In this document: piece by piece, positions 24,035-31,907 of the stretch
How the letters are laid out: each line of letters begins with the position of its first letter
Position numbering within the stretch: the stretch's first letter is position 1
DNA from: Streptomyces albidus (ex Kaewkla and Franco 2022)
GTDB taxonomy: Bacteria > Actinomycetota > Actinomycetes > Streptomycetales > Streptomycetaceae
Assembly (NCBI RefSeq): GCF_013870515.1
Contig: NZ_JACBXA010000024.1
Span: forward strand, 1-44,029
Direction: 5' to 3'
DNA length: 44,029 nt
Program-made: the position numbers and the translations under genes
Notes under the pieces: model-generated
What the model was told of the DNA's origin: nothing
The model's input: the letters and a program-made list of their open reading frames with translations, nothing else
Database searches by the model: none

Positions 24035-24652
24035 CTAGGACGGCGTGATCGCGCCCAGCAGTGCACGAGCGCACAGGTCCCGTACGTCCTCGCGCGGCAT
24101 GGCCGGTTCCTCCAGCCACTCCAGGCACACCGTGACCATGAACGACAGCCAGCCCCGCACGGCGATACGGAGGCCCGCCGCCGTCATCTCCGAGGCGAGC
24201 CGGGCGACTTCGGGGTCCGCGGCCAGCGCGTCGAGGATCTGACGCTCCTGCGCGTCCAGACCCTCCCTGTAGACCTTGCGCACCACCGGATCACCGGCCG
24301 CCTCCGCGCGGTGGAAGGCGCGGAAGCCCTGCGCATGCGACTCGACGTACTCGAGGAAGCTGTCCAGGCCCAGCGAGAGCTGCTCGCGGGCCGGCACGCC
24401 GGGGACCGCGGCTGTCAGCTGGAGCATCCGCCGGCTCTCACGCTCGACGACGGCGGCGAAGAAGTCCTTCTTGGTCGGGAAGTAGTGATAGAGCAGCCCG
24501 CGGGAGACACCCGCGATCTCGGCGACCTCTTCGATCGACACGTCCTCGTGGGGGCTTCGCGAGAACAGCCGGGCTCCGACGGCCAGCAGCTCTTCCCTGC
24601 GCTCCTCGGTGCTCAGCCGGCGACGTGTGCGTCCCCCCTGCTTCCCGGCCAT
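24035..24652 (-). CDS. TetR family regulator
   Basis: A 205-residue TetR-type repressor. The HTH (about residues 18-65) reads ELLAVGARLFSRSPHEDVSIEEVAEIAGVSRGLLYHYFPTKKDFFAAVV in outline, with the typical LYHYFPTK. The rest is the all-helical ligand-binding domain. The ATG at 24652 places the HTH at the usual distance. It is divergent from the P450 gene, with a 111-bp intergenic region holding a long inverted repeat. In Bacillus the BM3 P450 is controlled by the TetR-type repressor Bm3R1, which is relieved by fatty acids; the BM3-like P450 here suggests an analogous circuit. Confidence 0.88.
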   Translation of the reverse strand: MAGKQGGRTRRRLSTEERREELLAVGARLFSRSPHEDVSIEEVAEIAGVSRGLLYHYFPTKKDFFAAVVERESRRMLQLTAAVPGVPAREQLSLGLDSFLEYVESHAQGFRAFHRAEAAGDPVVRKVYREGLDAQERQILDALAADPEVARLASEMTAAGLRIAVRGWLSFMVTVCLEWLEEPAMPREDVRDLCARALLGAITPS

Positions 24653-24675
24653 GCCGGTCACTTTACTTGACGTGC

Positions 24676-24714
24676 GTTCAACAGCGAGCACACACTTGGA
24701 GCGCGCTATTGAAC
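24676..24714. promoter_or_regulatory. Inverted repeat operator between TetR and P450 genes
   Basis: GTTCAACAGCG (24676-24686) and CGCTATTGAAC (24704-24714) are inverted repeats matching at 10 of 11 positions, with arm centres 28 bp apart. They lie in the 111-bp divergent promoter region and are the natural candidate for the TetR protein's binding site, possibly two dimers. Confidence 0.55.
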
Positions 24715-24763
24715 CGATGTACAACAAGCGCGACGGGACGTACGACGCGGGGAGTTGACCCGG

Positions 24764-26239
24764 ATGACGCAGGCACAGGCGGCACCCAGGACCGGTACGC
24801 CCAAGGGCTTCCGCAGCGCCGAGCTCTCCTGGCCCGAGCTGCACCGCATCCCCCGGCCGCCACGCCGCATCCCGTTCCTGGGAGACGTGCTCGGCGCGGA
24901 CGTCAGCGCCCCCGTGCAGGACTCGATGCGCTTCGGACGGCGGCTGGGCCCCATATTCCGGCGCAAGGCCTTCAACAACGAGATCGTCTTCGTCTGGGGC
25001 GCGGACCTCGCTGCCGAGCTCGCCGACGAGTCGCGCTTCGCCAAGCACGTCGGGCTGGGGATCGCCAACCTCCGGCCCATCGCGGGCGACGGTCTCTTCA
25101 CCGCCTACAACCACGAACCCAACTGGCAGCTCGCGCACGACATCCTCGCCCCCGGCTTCAGCCGCGCCGCGATGGAGGGCTACCACCCGCTGATGCTCGA
25201 CGTCGCCAGGCAGCTCACCTCGCACTGGGACGAGCAGGCCTCAGCGAGCCGCCCGGTCGACGTTCCCGGCGACATGACGAAGCTGACGCTGGAGACCATC
25301 GCGCGTACGGGCTTCGGCCACGACTTCGACTCCTTCGAACGCCCGACGCTCCACCCGTTCGTCAACGCCATGGTCGGAGCGCTCTCCTACGCCCAGCGCC
25401 GCAACACGGTGCCTCCGGTGCTGAGTTCGCTGCTGCTGCGGGGCGCGACGAAGCGCAACGTCGTCGACCGGGAGTTCCTCAACAGCACCGTCGACCAGGT
25501 CATCGAGGCCCGCCGTGCCAACGGCGAGGCGGGTTCACGCGACGACCTGCTCGACATGATGCTGAGGACCGCTCATTCCGAGACGGGCGAGCGCCTCTCG
25601 ACCGAGAACATCCGCCGCCAGGTCCTCACGTTCCTCATCGCCGGACACGAAACCACCTCCGGCGCCCTCTCGTTCGCGCTGCACTACCTCTCCCGCAACC
25701 CCGCCGTCCTGGCACGGGCACGTGCAGAGGTGGACGAGGTGTGGGGGGATTCGCCCACACCTGCGTACGAACAGGTCCCCAGGCTCCGTTGCATCAGGCG
25801 CATCCTCGACGAGACCCTGCGTCTGTGGCCCACCGCGCCCGCCTTCTCCCGCGAGGCACGGCACGACACCACGCTGGGCGGTCTCCATCCCATGCGTCAG
25901 GGCGCCTGGGCTCTCGTCCTCACGTTGTTGCTGCACCGCGACCCGGCGGCCTGGGGTGAGAACGCGGACGAGTTCGACCCGGACCGATTCACGCCCAAGG
26001 CCGTACGCGCGCGGCCGGCCCATGTCTTCAAGCCGTTCGGCACCGGAGCGCGTGCATGCATCGGCCGGCAGTTCGCGCTGCACGAAGCGACCCTGGTCCT
26101 GGGCCTGCTGGTGCGCCGCTACGACTTCACCGCGGACCCCGCCTACCGGCTCAAGGTCGCCGAGCGGCTGACCCTCATGCCGGACGGTCTGCGGCTCGGG
26201 CTCACCCGACGCACCGCAGAGGCACGCTCCGAAGCGTGA
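24764..26239 (+). CDS. Cytochrome P450, CYP102 (BM3)-like heme domain
   Basis: A 491-residue P450. The heme-binding loop is FKPFGTGARACIGRQFA with Cys432 as thiolate ligand; the I-helix is LIAGHETTSG; the ExxR motif is ETLR. Several segments closely resemble the heme domain of P450 BM3: DESRFAKHVG, DGLFTAYNHEPNWQLAHDIL and AMEGYHPLMLDVA. BM3 hydroxylates fatty acids and is fused to a reductase. Here the protein stops after the heme domain, so it needs separate redox partners, and none is adjacent. The ATG at 24764 is preferred to the in-frame TTG at 24755, because GGGGAG lies 9 nt upstream of it. Fatty-acid-like substrate is inferred. Confidence 0.9.
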   Translation: MTQAQAAPRTGTPKGFRSAELSWPELHRIPRPPRRIPFLGDVLGADVSAPVQDSMRFGRRLGPIFRRKAFNNEIVFVWGADLAAELADESRFAKHVGLGIANLRPIAGDGLFTAYNHEPNWQLAHDILAPGFSRAAMEGYHPLMLDVARQLTSHWDEQASASRPVDVPGDMTKLTLETIARTGFGHDFDSFERPTLHPFVNAMVGALSYAQRRNTVPPVLSSLLLRGATKRNVVDREFLNSTVDQVIEARRANGEAGSRDDLLDMMLRTAHSETGERLSTENIRRQVLTFLIAGHETTSGALSFALHYLSRNPAVLARARAEVDEVWGDSPTPAYEQVPRLRCIRRILDETLRLWPTAPAFSREARHDTTLGGLHPMRQGAWALVLTLLLHRDPAAWGENADEFDPDRFTPKAVRARPAHVFKPFGTGARACIGRQFALHEATLVLGLLVRRYDFTADPAYRLKVAERLTLMPDGLRLGLTRRTAEARSEA

Positions 26240-26258
26240 GCCCGCGTGCCCGTGCGTG

Positions 26259-27467
26259 TCATCCGCCCTGCCCCGACGGGGCGTTGACCTCGACGGGCGT
26301 GTCCCAGTCCAGCTGCCGCTGCAACTCCTCGTCCGCCTGTGACGTGGAAGCGCCAGCAGGACGGAACCGCGCACGGTAGCTGCGCAGGGTCCGCTGAAGG
26401 CGGTTGGGCGCCCGACGGGGCGTCAGCCGGGCGCTGTTGACGATGTTGCGCTCCACGCGGGGGCGTCGCAGCTGTTCGTAGGTCTCCATCGCCACCTGCG
26501 TGGTGGGGGCGTCGCGCAGCGACTTGGCCAGCACCACCGCGTCCTCGAGCGCCATCGAGGCGCCCTGCCCGGTCGCCGGGGAGGCGGCGTGCGCGGCGTC
26601 GCCGACCAGCAGCATGCGCGGCGTACGCCACCGGGTGACGGTGGACAGGTCACGGGCGTTGGTCACCATCAGCCTGTCCCCGGTGGCCGCGACGATGTCG
26701 GCGGCAGCCGTTGCGTCCGGCCGAAGCAGCGGGAGGAGTTGGTCGCGCCACTGCGCGGGAGTGGTCTCCGCGATCTCGGTGTCCGTCAGCTCGCCCTCCG
26801 AGATCCGCGCGAACCAGAACGTCTCCCCCATCGGTGAGACCGCGTACCCCATGGCGGAGCCGCTGCCTCGGAGCATGTCGATGCGCCCGACTTCGTGCGG
26901 CGGCGTCGCCTTGCTGGTGTAGCCGTAGAAGACCCGCTGGCCCGCGTACCGGGGCGGGGTGGCGTCCGGGTCGGTCAACGACCGTACGACGGAGTGGATT
27001 CCGTCAGCACCGAGGAGCAGATCACCGCGTGCCGTGGTGCCGTCGGCGAAGGACGCCGTCACGCCGTCCTCGTCCTCGGCGGCGGTGACGAGCCGCTTTC
27101 CGTGCTGCACGGCGATGCCGCGGCGCACCGCCTCGGCCCTCAGCGCCGCGCCCAGTTCGGCCCGGCGCAGACAGCGGAAGCGCCGCAGGGGGTGTTCGGT
27201 CTCGCCGAGCGGCACGGTGGAGACGACCGCACCGGTGTCGGTGGTGATGCGCATCGCCGTCAGCTCGAAGCCGGCCGCCGCGACGGCCTCGGCGGCGCCG
27301 AACTGCGCGAGCGCGCGCATGCCGTTGCTGGCGAGGGTGAGAAAGGCTCCGGTGTCCTCCCCGGTCTCGGGGTGCGCCTCGTGGACGGTGGCCTCGAGCC
27401 CGGCCTTGTCCAGGGCGAGCGCGGCCGCTGTTCCCGCGATGCCGCCACCGATGATCAGGATCCGCAT
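26259..27467 (-). CDS. FAD-dependent monooxygenase (PHBH family)
   Basis: A 402-residue group A flavin monooxygenase. It starts MRILIIGGGIAGTAAALALDKAG (GxGxxG ADP-binding motif), continues with LLLGADGIHSVVR (DG motif) and LLVGDAAHAASPATGQGASMALEDA (GD motif). Such enzymes use NAD(P)H and oxygen to hydroxylate aromatic rings or, in antibiotic metabolism, polyketides and tetracyclines. No membrane segment. The C-terminal 50 residues are Arg-rich. The ATG at 27467 has GAGG 9 nt upstream; an in-frame ATG at 27482 is less favoured. It is convergent with the P450 gene (19-bp gap). Confidence 0.88.
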   Translation of the reverse strand: MRILIIGGGIAGTAAALALDKAGLEATVHEAHPETGEDTGAFLTLASNGMRALAQFGAAEAVAAAGFELTAMRITTDTGAVVSTVPLGETEHPLRRFRCLRRAELGAALRAEAVRRGIAVQHGKRLVTAAEDEDGVTASFADGTTARGDLLLGADGIHSVVRSLTDPDATPPRYAGQRVFYGYTSKATPPHEVGRIDMLRGSGSAMGYAVSPMGETFWFARISEGELTDTEIAETTPAQWRDQLLPLLRPDATAAADIVAATGDRLMVTNARDLSTVTRWRTPRMLLVGDAAHAASPATGQGASMALEDAVVLAKSLRDAPTTQVAMETYEQLRRPRVERNIVNSARLTPRRAPNRLQRTLRSYRARFRPAGASTSQADEELQRQLDWDTPVEVNAPSGQGG

Positions 27468-27670
27468 GTTCCGAGCCCTCATTCGCTGGTCGGTGTCCCG
27501 GTTGTTCCGCGTCAACGAGCCGTTTCTCAGGGCGAGTTGGCTTGCCCCAGCCCGCACAGGAGAGTCTCCCCCACCGGCTTTCGCCGGGCCCCGGTGCGAA
27601 CGGATCCGAAGTCGTTCCGGAGAACGGTACCCGTTGCCCGGCTCCGCCGCCGGAGGCCCGCGCCGTTCGC

Positions 27671-28747
27671 TCAGGAGCCTCCCGAAGGTGTGTCCAGCAG
27701 GTCCGTCACGCACGCCAGGTACATGGCCAGAGCCCGCGTGGGCTCGCGTACGTCCGTACCCGAGAGCCGGGTGATCTTATCCAGCCGGTATATGAGGGTG
27801 TTGCGGTGTACGTGCAGGCGCTCAGCAGCCCGCAGCAGGCTGAATCCGCCTTCGGCCCAGCCGATCAGGGTGGCCCGCAGGACGGGCCAGTCCGCATGGT
27901 GGTGCAGCTCGCGCAGCACCGAATCGGCGTACCTGTGACGGGCGGTGCCGGACACCGAGGCCACCAGCTGCGGCACCCGGAGCTCCGTGATCGTGAAGAT
28001 CCTCTCCCCCCGGGGCGACGGAGGGGCCGATGTGCAGCGCCGTGGCCGCGTCACGGCAGGAGGTGTGCATTCCCGTCGGGCCCGAGCCCGGTTCGCCGAG
28101 AGCCATGTGCATCTCCAGCCGTGCCGCTCGTGCAGCAGACCGAGCAGGTTCTCGCACCGTCTCAGCAGGGCGGGCTGCCCGCCGGAGGTGGCCGTCAGTA
28201 CGGTGAAGCGCCCCGTGGCGGTCTCCCCCGCGACGTCCTGACCTCCGCGGAAGACCCCCCGTATCGTCCGCAGCACGGGCAGCCGCCGGGCGGGAGGGCG
28301 CGAGGCGGCCCCGGCCCCGCGTTCGCCTGAGTCCCGTACGCCGGTCTCCTGTCTGCCGGTCTCCCGCACCCGCAGCAGCACGGCCGTCCTGGGCAGGGCG
28401 GGGGCCAGGCCCAGTTCGGCCGCTCGCGACTCCAGGGCATGCGCGTCGACGATCGCGGGGTCGTAGAGCGCGATGTCCCTGACGAAGTCGTCGACGACGC
28501 GCTCGTGCACCATCCGCGACCGCAGCAGGGCCGCTTCCTCCAGCAGGATCTCCGTCTGCCGCTGGACCGCCAGCCCGAACCTGTGCACCTGCTGCGGCTG
28601 CCCGGTGAGGCAGACCGTGCCGATGGCCTCCTCGCCCACGATGATCGGCAGGCTCATCCCGGGCTTCACGCCCTTCATCCGCCCTGCCTGCCGCGCGGCG
28701 TGCGTGGCGGGGCGACGGCTGCGCAGCACCTCGAACGAGGCCTCGTG
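27671..28747 (-). pseudogene. cdaR-like sugar-diacid regulator, 5'-truncated and frameshifted
   Basis: The remnant of a CdaR/PucR-type regulator. The C-terminal HTH is intact (GFSLLRAAERLHVHRNTLIYRLDKI). The diacid-recognition domain is present only from HEASFEVLRS onward, via KPGMSLPIIVGEEAIGTVCLTG. About the first 35-40 residues, normally including NVNVMD and a start codon, are missing, and homology stops near 28,747. In the middle, about 30 codons (28,012-28,103) are read out of frame: the family-like ALGEPGSGPTGMHTSCRDA is found in another frame, and the original frame resumes after a run of six C at 28006-28011. Two compensating indels are inferred. Some antisense or GTG-initiated product is possible, but the gene looks dead. 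Confidence 0.75.
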
Positions 28748-28752
28748 CGGGG
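28742..28752. other. Deletion junction between two truncated divergent genes
   Basis: Homology of the cdaR-like gene (minus strand) reaches HEA at 28742-28747. Homology of the DadA/DAO-like gene (plus strand) begins with AGKGYSF at 28747-28764. Neither has a start codon region. The missing piece would have held both 5' ends and their shared promoter, about 0.9 kb or more judging from family lengths. Confidence 0.65.
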
Positions 28753-29223
28753 AAGGGCTACAGCTTCTCCGTCGCCGCCGACCCGCTCCCCTCCCGCCTG
28801 GTGCACCTCGGCTCGGCGAAGGTGGTGCTCACCCCCGTCGGAAATCGCGTCAGGGTGGCCGGGACGATGGAGTTCGAACGCGACCCGGACCGTTTCCGGC
28901 GCCGGCGCATCGACGCGATCGTCTCGGCAGCACGTCCCTATCTGCGCCATGCCGACTGGGACGACTGCCAGGAGGAGTGGGTGGGTGCCCGTCCGATGAC
29001 GCCTGACGGACTTCCGCTGATCGGCCGGCTGCCGCACAGCCCGAGGGTGTTGCTGGCCACCGGTCACAACATGCTCGGCCTGATGCTGGGACCGGCGACC
29101 GGCAGGCTCGTCAGCGGGTTGCTGACCGGGACCGCGGATCCGGCCACCGCGGCGCCGTTCGAGCCGTACCGGCGGATCAGGCGTTACGGCCGCACCCGCA
29201 CCGGGTCGGCCGGCCGCCTGTGA
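28748..29223 (+). pseudogene. DadA/DAO-like FAD oxidoreductase, C-terminal fragment
   Basis: About 158 codons matching the C-terminal third of D-amino-acid dehydrogenase-like (DAO family) enzymes. It opens abruptly with GKGYSFSV, normally about residue 260 of roughly 420. It continues with VAGTMEFERD, ARPYLRHAD, EEWVGARPMTPDGLPLIGRLPHSPRVLLATGHNMLGLMLGPATGRLVSGL, the FAD-contacting end of the fold. The N-terminal Rossmann domain and start are absent, and upstream lies the truncated regulator on the other strand. A GTG at 28801 could start a short peptide, but without the FAD-binding motif it could not function. The family oxidises D-amino acids or related imino acids. Confidence 0.8.
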
Positions 29224-29251
29224 ACCCCCGCGACGCAGGCCGGACTTGCGC

Positions 29252-30058
29252 TCACTCGGACTTCCTCGCGACGCCGCCCAGCACGGGCACGCTCGTCCCT
29301 GTCGTGACGTCGGCGTCGTCGGCCGGACGCCACAACGGGCAGGGGACGACGCCGGGTTCGACGAGCTCCAGGCGGGCGAAGTACCGGCTGATCTCCTGAG
29401 GTGAACGCAACTGGTAGGGCGCGGCACCGGACTTGCCGTACTCCTGCATGGCGGTCCTGTAGGCCTCGTCGGTGTCGGTGCCGTCCCTGATCGCCAGATG
29501 GCTGCCGACGGGAAGGTCCTGCATCAGCCTGCCCGCGATGGCGCGTGCCTCGGCGTAGCGGGTGACGTGACCGAGGATGCCCATCAGCATCACGCCCACC
29601 GGCTGGTCCAGGTCCAATGTCCGCGAGGCGTAGCTCAGTATGCGGTCGGGGTCGTGCGCGTCCGCGTGTATGTAGTCGGCGGCGCCCTGCGAGGACCCGG
29701 CCAACAGCGCGTCGGCACGGGCCAGTACGAGCGGATCGTGGTCGACGTAGACGACGCGGCACTCCGGAGCGATGCCCTGGGCGACCTGGTGCGTGTTGCC
29801 CGCGACGGGCATGCCCGTACCCACGTCCAGGAACTGCCGCAGACCCGCCTCTTCGACCATGTACCGCACCACCCGCCCGGCGAACTGCCGTGACAGACGG
29901 GTGAGTTCCCGCATCCGGGGGAAGGCGGCGAGGACCTGCTCGCCCGCGCTCCGGTCCACGTCGAAGTGGTTCTCGCCGCCGAGCCAGTAGTCGTTGATCC
30001 GCGCCGGGTGAGGAACCGTGACGTCGACGGCAGGAGGTGGTCCCTCCTGACCCGTCAC
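29252..30058 (-). CDS. DUF574 / Methyltransf_19 SAM-dependent methyltransferase
   Basis: A 268-residue protein of the actinobacterial DUF574 (Methyltransf_19) family of predicted SAM-dependent methyltransferases. Signatures are VPHPARINDYWLGGENHFDVDR at the N-terminus, QFLDVGTGMPVAGNTHQVAQ (motif I variant) and VVYVDHDPLVLARADALL (acidic residue binding the ribose). The frame is open to a TTG at 30157. I prefer the GTG at 30058 because it is preceded by GCGAGG at 6-nt spacing, gives the usual family N-terminus, and leaves a perfect 14-bp hairpin outside the coding region. Many copies occur in streptomycete genomes; substrates are unknown. Convergent with the DAO fragment. Confidence 0.82.
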   Translation of the reverse strand: MTGQEGPPPAVDVTVPHPARINDYWLGGENHFDVDRSAGEQVLAAFPRMRELTRLSRQFAGRVVRYMVEEAGLRQFLDVGTGMPVAGNTHQVAQGIAPECRVVYVDHDPLVLARADALLAGSSQGAADYIHADAHDPDRILSYASRTLDLDQPVGVMLMGILGHVTRYAEARAIAGRLMQDLPVGSHLAIRDGTDTDEAYRTAMQEYGKSGAAPYQLRSPQEISRYFARLELVEPGVVPCPLWRPADDADVTTGTSVPVLGGVARKSE

Positions 30059-30074
30059 CGCAGGCCTCGCGCTG

Positions 30075-30109
30075 GGACGTACGGGCGCAGGCGCAGCGCC
30101 CGTACGTCC
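30075..30109 (-). promoter_or_regulatory. Perfect 14-bp hairpin in the leader of the DUF574 gene
   Basis: GGACGTACGGGCGC (30075-30088) and GCGCCCGTACGTCC (30096-30109) form a perfect stem with a 7-nt loop. In the minus-strand transcript it ends 16 nt before the preferred GTG, just upstream of the ribosome-binding site. It could be a leader control element, an attenuator or a protein-binding site. Confidence 0.45.
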
Positions 30110-30461
30110 GTTGTGCACGTGAGCGACATCCCACTCCCCCGCAGTGGTACCCCGCAAGCCCTCGCTACCGGCCCGACGTCCGACTGATGACGTCCCGCTT
30201 CCCCTGCACCGGTGAAGAGCATCACGTTGCCACTATGTCCCTGTAGGCTTCAGGCCGCAAGCTTCGTTCTGATAATTTCAGAGTCAAGTCGCAAGGAAAA
30301 CGCTTGTGTTGACGAAGACCCGGCTGCCCACTGCGGTCCATCTCAATCAGCGGCCTGGTGTGGTCATCGCGGCTGCAGGCGCTCCCATGTGTCCGAAGCC
30401 GGCTGCCGAGTACGCGCCGGGCCCCCGGCCGTACCTGAACCACCGCGGAAGGAGTTCGTAA
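30110..30461. other. Intergenic region with no gene seen
   Basis: This stretch separates the DUF574 gene from the divergent DUF397 gene. It is less GC-rich around 30,270-30,310. I found no full-length partner (XRE-type regulator) for the DUF397 gene and no convincing ORF. TTGACG at about 30,309 could be a -35 element, without a clear -10. The DUF397 ribosome-binding site (GGAAGGAG) is at its end. Confidence 0.4.
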
Positions 30462-30728
30462 ATGAACCCCGAGGCAGAGACCGAAACCATCACCGGACGC
30501 GTCTACAACGGCATGCCCGCCCGTGATCTGGGCACCGAGGACTGGCACAAGCCCTGGAGCGGTCAGAACGGCGGCGCCTGCCTGGAGGCGAAGAAGCTCG
30601 CGGACGGACGCGTCGCGCTGCGCCAGTCCACCGATCCGGACGGGCCGGCGCTGCTCTACACCCCCCAGGAGATCAACGCGTTCATCCAGGGAGCCAAGTC
30701 GGGGAAGGCCGATTTCCTCACCGCCTGA
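30462..30728 (+). CDS. DUF397 domain protein
   Basis: An 88-residue protein of the DUF397 family. The core reads RVYNGMPARDLGTEDWHKPWSG, then GGACLEAKKLADGRVALRQSTDPDGPALLYTPQEINAFIQGAKSG in outline, covering the whole domain. DUF397 proteins are typical of streptomycetes and usually sit next to a Scr1-type XRE regulator, with which they form toxin-antitoxin-like or developmental pairs (as at the bldB/whiJ-like loci). No such partner is adjacent here. ATG at 30462 with GGAAGGAG 7 nt upstream. It ends 70 bp before the SDR gene; that gene has its own promoter. Confidence 0.88.
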   Translation: MNPEAETETITGRVYNGMPARDLGTEDWHKPWSGQNGGACLEAKKLADGRVALRQSTDPDGPALLYTPQEINAFIQGAKSGKADFLTA

Positions 30729-30760
30729 CGCAGAGGGTGAGCACGTTGCGGCAGGTTCAC

Positions 30761-30791
30761 TTGCCTTGGAGCGCGCTCCAATTCGTAGCGT
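30761..30791 (+). promoter_or_regulatory. MerR-type promoter with 16-bp operator before the SDR gene
   Basis: TTGCCT (30761-30766) and TAGCGT (30786-30791) are separated by 19 bp, not the usual 17. The spacer contains the perfect 16-bp palindrome TTGGAGCGCGCTCCAA (30766-30781). A long spacer filled by a dyad is the mark of MerR-family activated promoters. The start codon is 7 bp after the -10 box, so the mRNA should be leaderless. No merR gene is in the window. Confidence 0.72.
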
Positions 30792-30798
30792 TCCCGGC

Positions 30799-31794
30799 AT
30801 GACCCCTCCTCAGCACAGCACCACCCCTCAGCACAACCTCGGCTCCGGCTTCGGAGCCCACAGCACCGCCGCCGACGTCCTGCGCGGCATCGACCTGTCC
30901 GGGAAGCTCGCCGTCGTCACGGGCGGCTACTCGGGTCTCGGTCTCGAGACGACGCGTGCGCTCGCCTCGGCGGGCGCACGCGTCGTGGTGCCGGCACGTC
31001 GTCCCGAGACCGCCCGGGAAGCCCTTGCCGGCATCTCCGGAGCCGAGGTCGACACGCTCGACCTCGGCGACCTCGAGTCCGTCGCCTCCTTCGCCGAGCG
31101 GTTCCTCGCCACGGGCCGCGACGTCGACCTGATGATCAACAACGCGGGCGTGATGGCCTGCCCCGAGACGCGGGTCGGCCCCGGGTGGGAGGCCCAGTTC
31201 GCCACGAACCACCTCGGCCACTACGCGCTGGTGAACCGGCTCTGGCCGGCGATCGCACGCGGCGGCGCCCGCGTCGTCTCCGTCTCCTCCGCCGGACACC
31301 GCCTCTCGGGCATCCGCTGGGACGACGTGCACTTCGAGAAGGACTACGACAAGTGGCAGGCCTACGGGCAGGCGAAGACGGCCAACGCGCTGTTCGCCCT
31401 CCAACTCGACGCGCTCGGCCGCGACTCGGGCGTACGGGCCTTCTCGCTGCACCCCGGAGGCATCCTCACGCCGCTCCAACGTCACCTGCCCACCGAGGAG
31501 ATGGTGGCTCTGGGCTGGATCGACGCGGACGGGAATCCGCTGCACACCTCCTTCAAGACACCCGAGGCCGGCGCCGCGACCAGCGTGTGGGCGGCGACGT
31601 CGCCGCAACTTGAGGGCATGGGAGGTGTCTACTGCGAGGACTGCGACATCGCGGAGCCCGTGCAGGGCGACCCGGCCTCCAACGGGAGCGGTGTACGCGC
31701 GCACGCGACGGATCCCGAGCAGGCGGCGCGCCTTTGGGCGCTGTCCGCCGAACTCACCGGTGTGGACGCCTTCTCCGTCGCTGCCGGACGCTGA
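30799..31794 (+). CDS. SDR family NAD(P)-dependent oxidoreductase
   Basis: A 331-residue short-chain dehydrogenase of the retinol-dehydrogenase/WWOX-like type. The cofactor motif is VVTGGYSGLGLETTRALA (TGxxxGxG), with PARRP after strand 2 (suggesting NADP), the NNAG motif in MINNAGVM, Ser in VVSVSSAGH and the catalytic YGQAK (YxxxK). It is longer than the classic 250 residues because of a 25-residue N-terminal lead and an extended C-terminus with CEDCDIAEP. The ATG at 30799 has no Shine-Dalgarno and sits 7 bp after a MerR-type -10 element, so it is probably translated from a leaderless mRNA. MerR control suggests induction by a drug, metal or oxidant. Confidence 0.88.
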   Translation: MTPPQHSTTPQHNLGSGFGAHSTAADVLRGIDLSGKLAVVTGGYSGLGLETTRALASAGARVVVPARRPETAREALAGISGAEVDTLDLGDLESVASFAERFLATGRDVDLMINNAGVMACPETRVGPGWEAQFATNHLGHYALVNRLWPAIARGGARVVSVSSAGHRLSGIRWDDVHFEKDYDKWQAYGQAKTANALFALQLDALGRDSGVRAFSLHPGGILTPLQRHLPTEEMVALGWIDADGNPLHTSFKTPEAGAATSVWAATSPQLEGMGGVYCEDCDIAEPVQGDPASNGSGVRAHATDPEQAARLWALSAELTGVDAFSVAAGR

Positions 31795-31866
31795 TCGCCG
31801 GGTCGGTGACCTCCGGCCACTGATCTCCGGTCACTGATCTCCGGCTGCCGACCGAGTGGTTCGGCA

Positions 31867-31897
31867 CGCGGGTCCCGGCAGGCCTCCGGGGCCCGCG
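31867..31897. terminator. Terminator between SDR and DeoR genes
   Basis: CGCGGGTCCCGG (31867-31878) pairs with CCGGGGCCCGCG (31886-31897) with one G-T wobble and a 7-nt loop, between convergent stops at 31794 and 31908. Just upstream (31807-31843) is a short tandem repeat of CACTGATCTCCGG. Confidence 0.6.
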
Positions 31898-31907
31898 ATT
31901 CCACCGC

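Noticed and set aside
31807..31843. CRISPR-like or mobile repeat
   Set aside because: Only two to three copies of a 13-bp unit (CACTGATCTCCGG) without spacers; a small tandem duplication next to a terminator.
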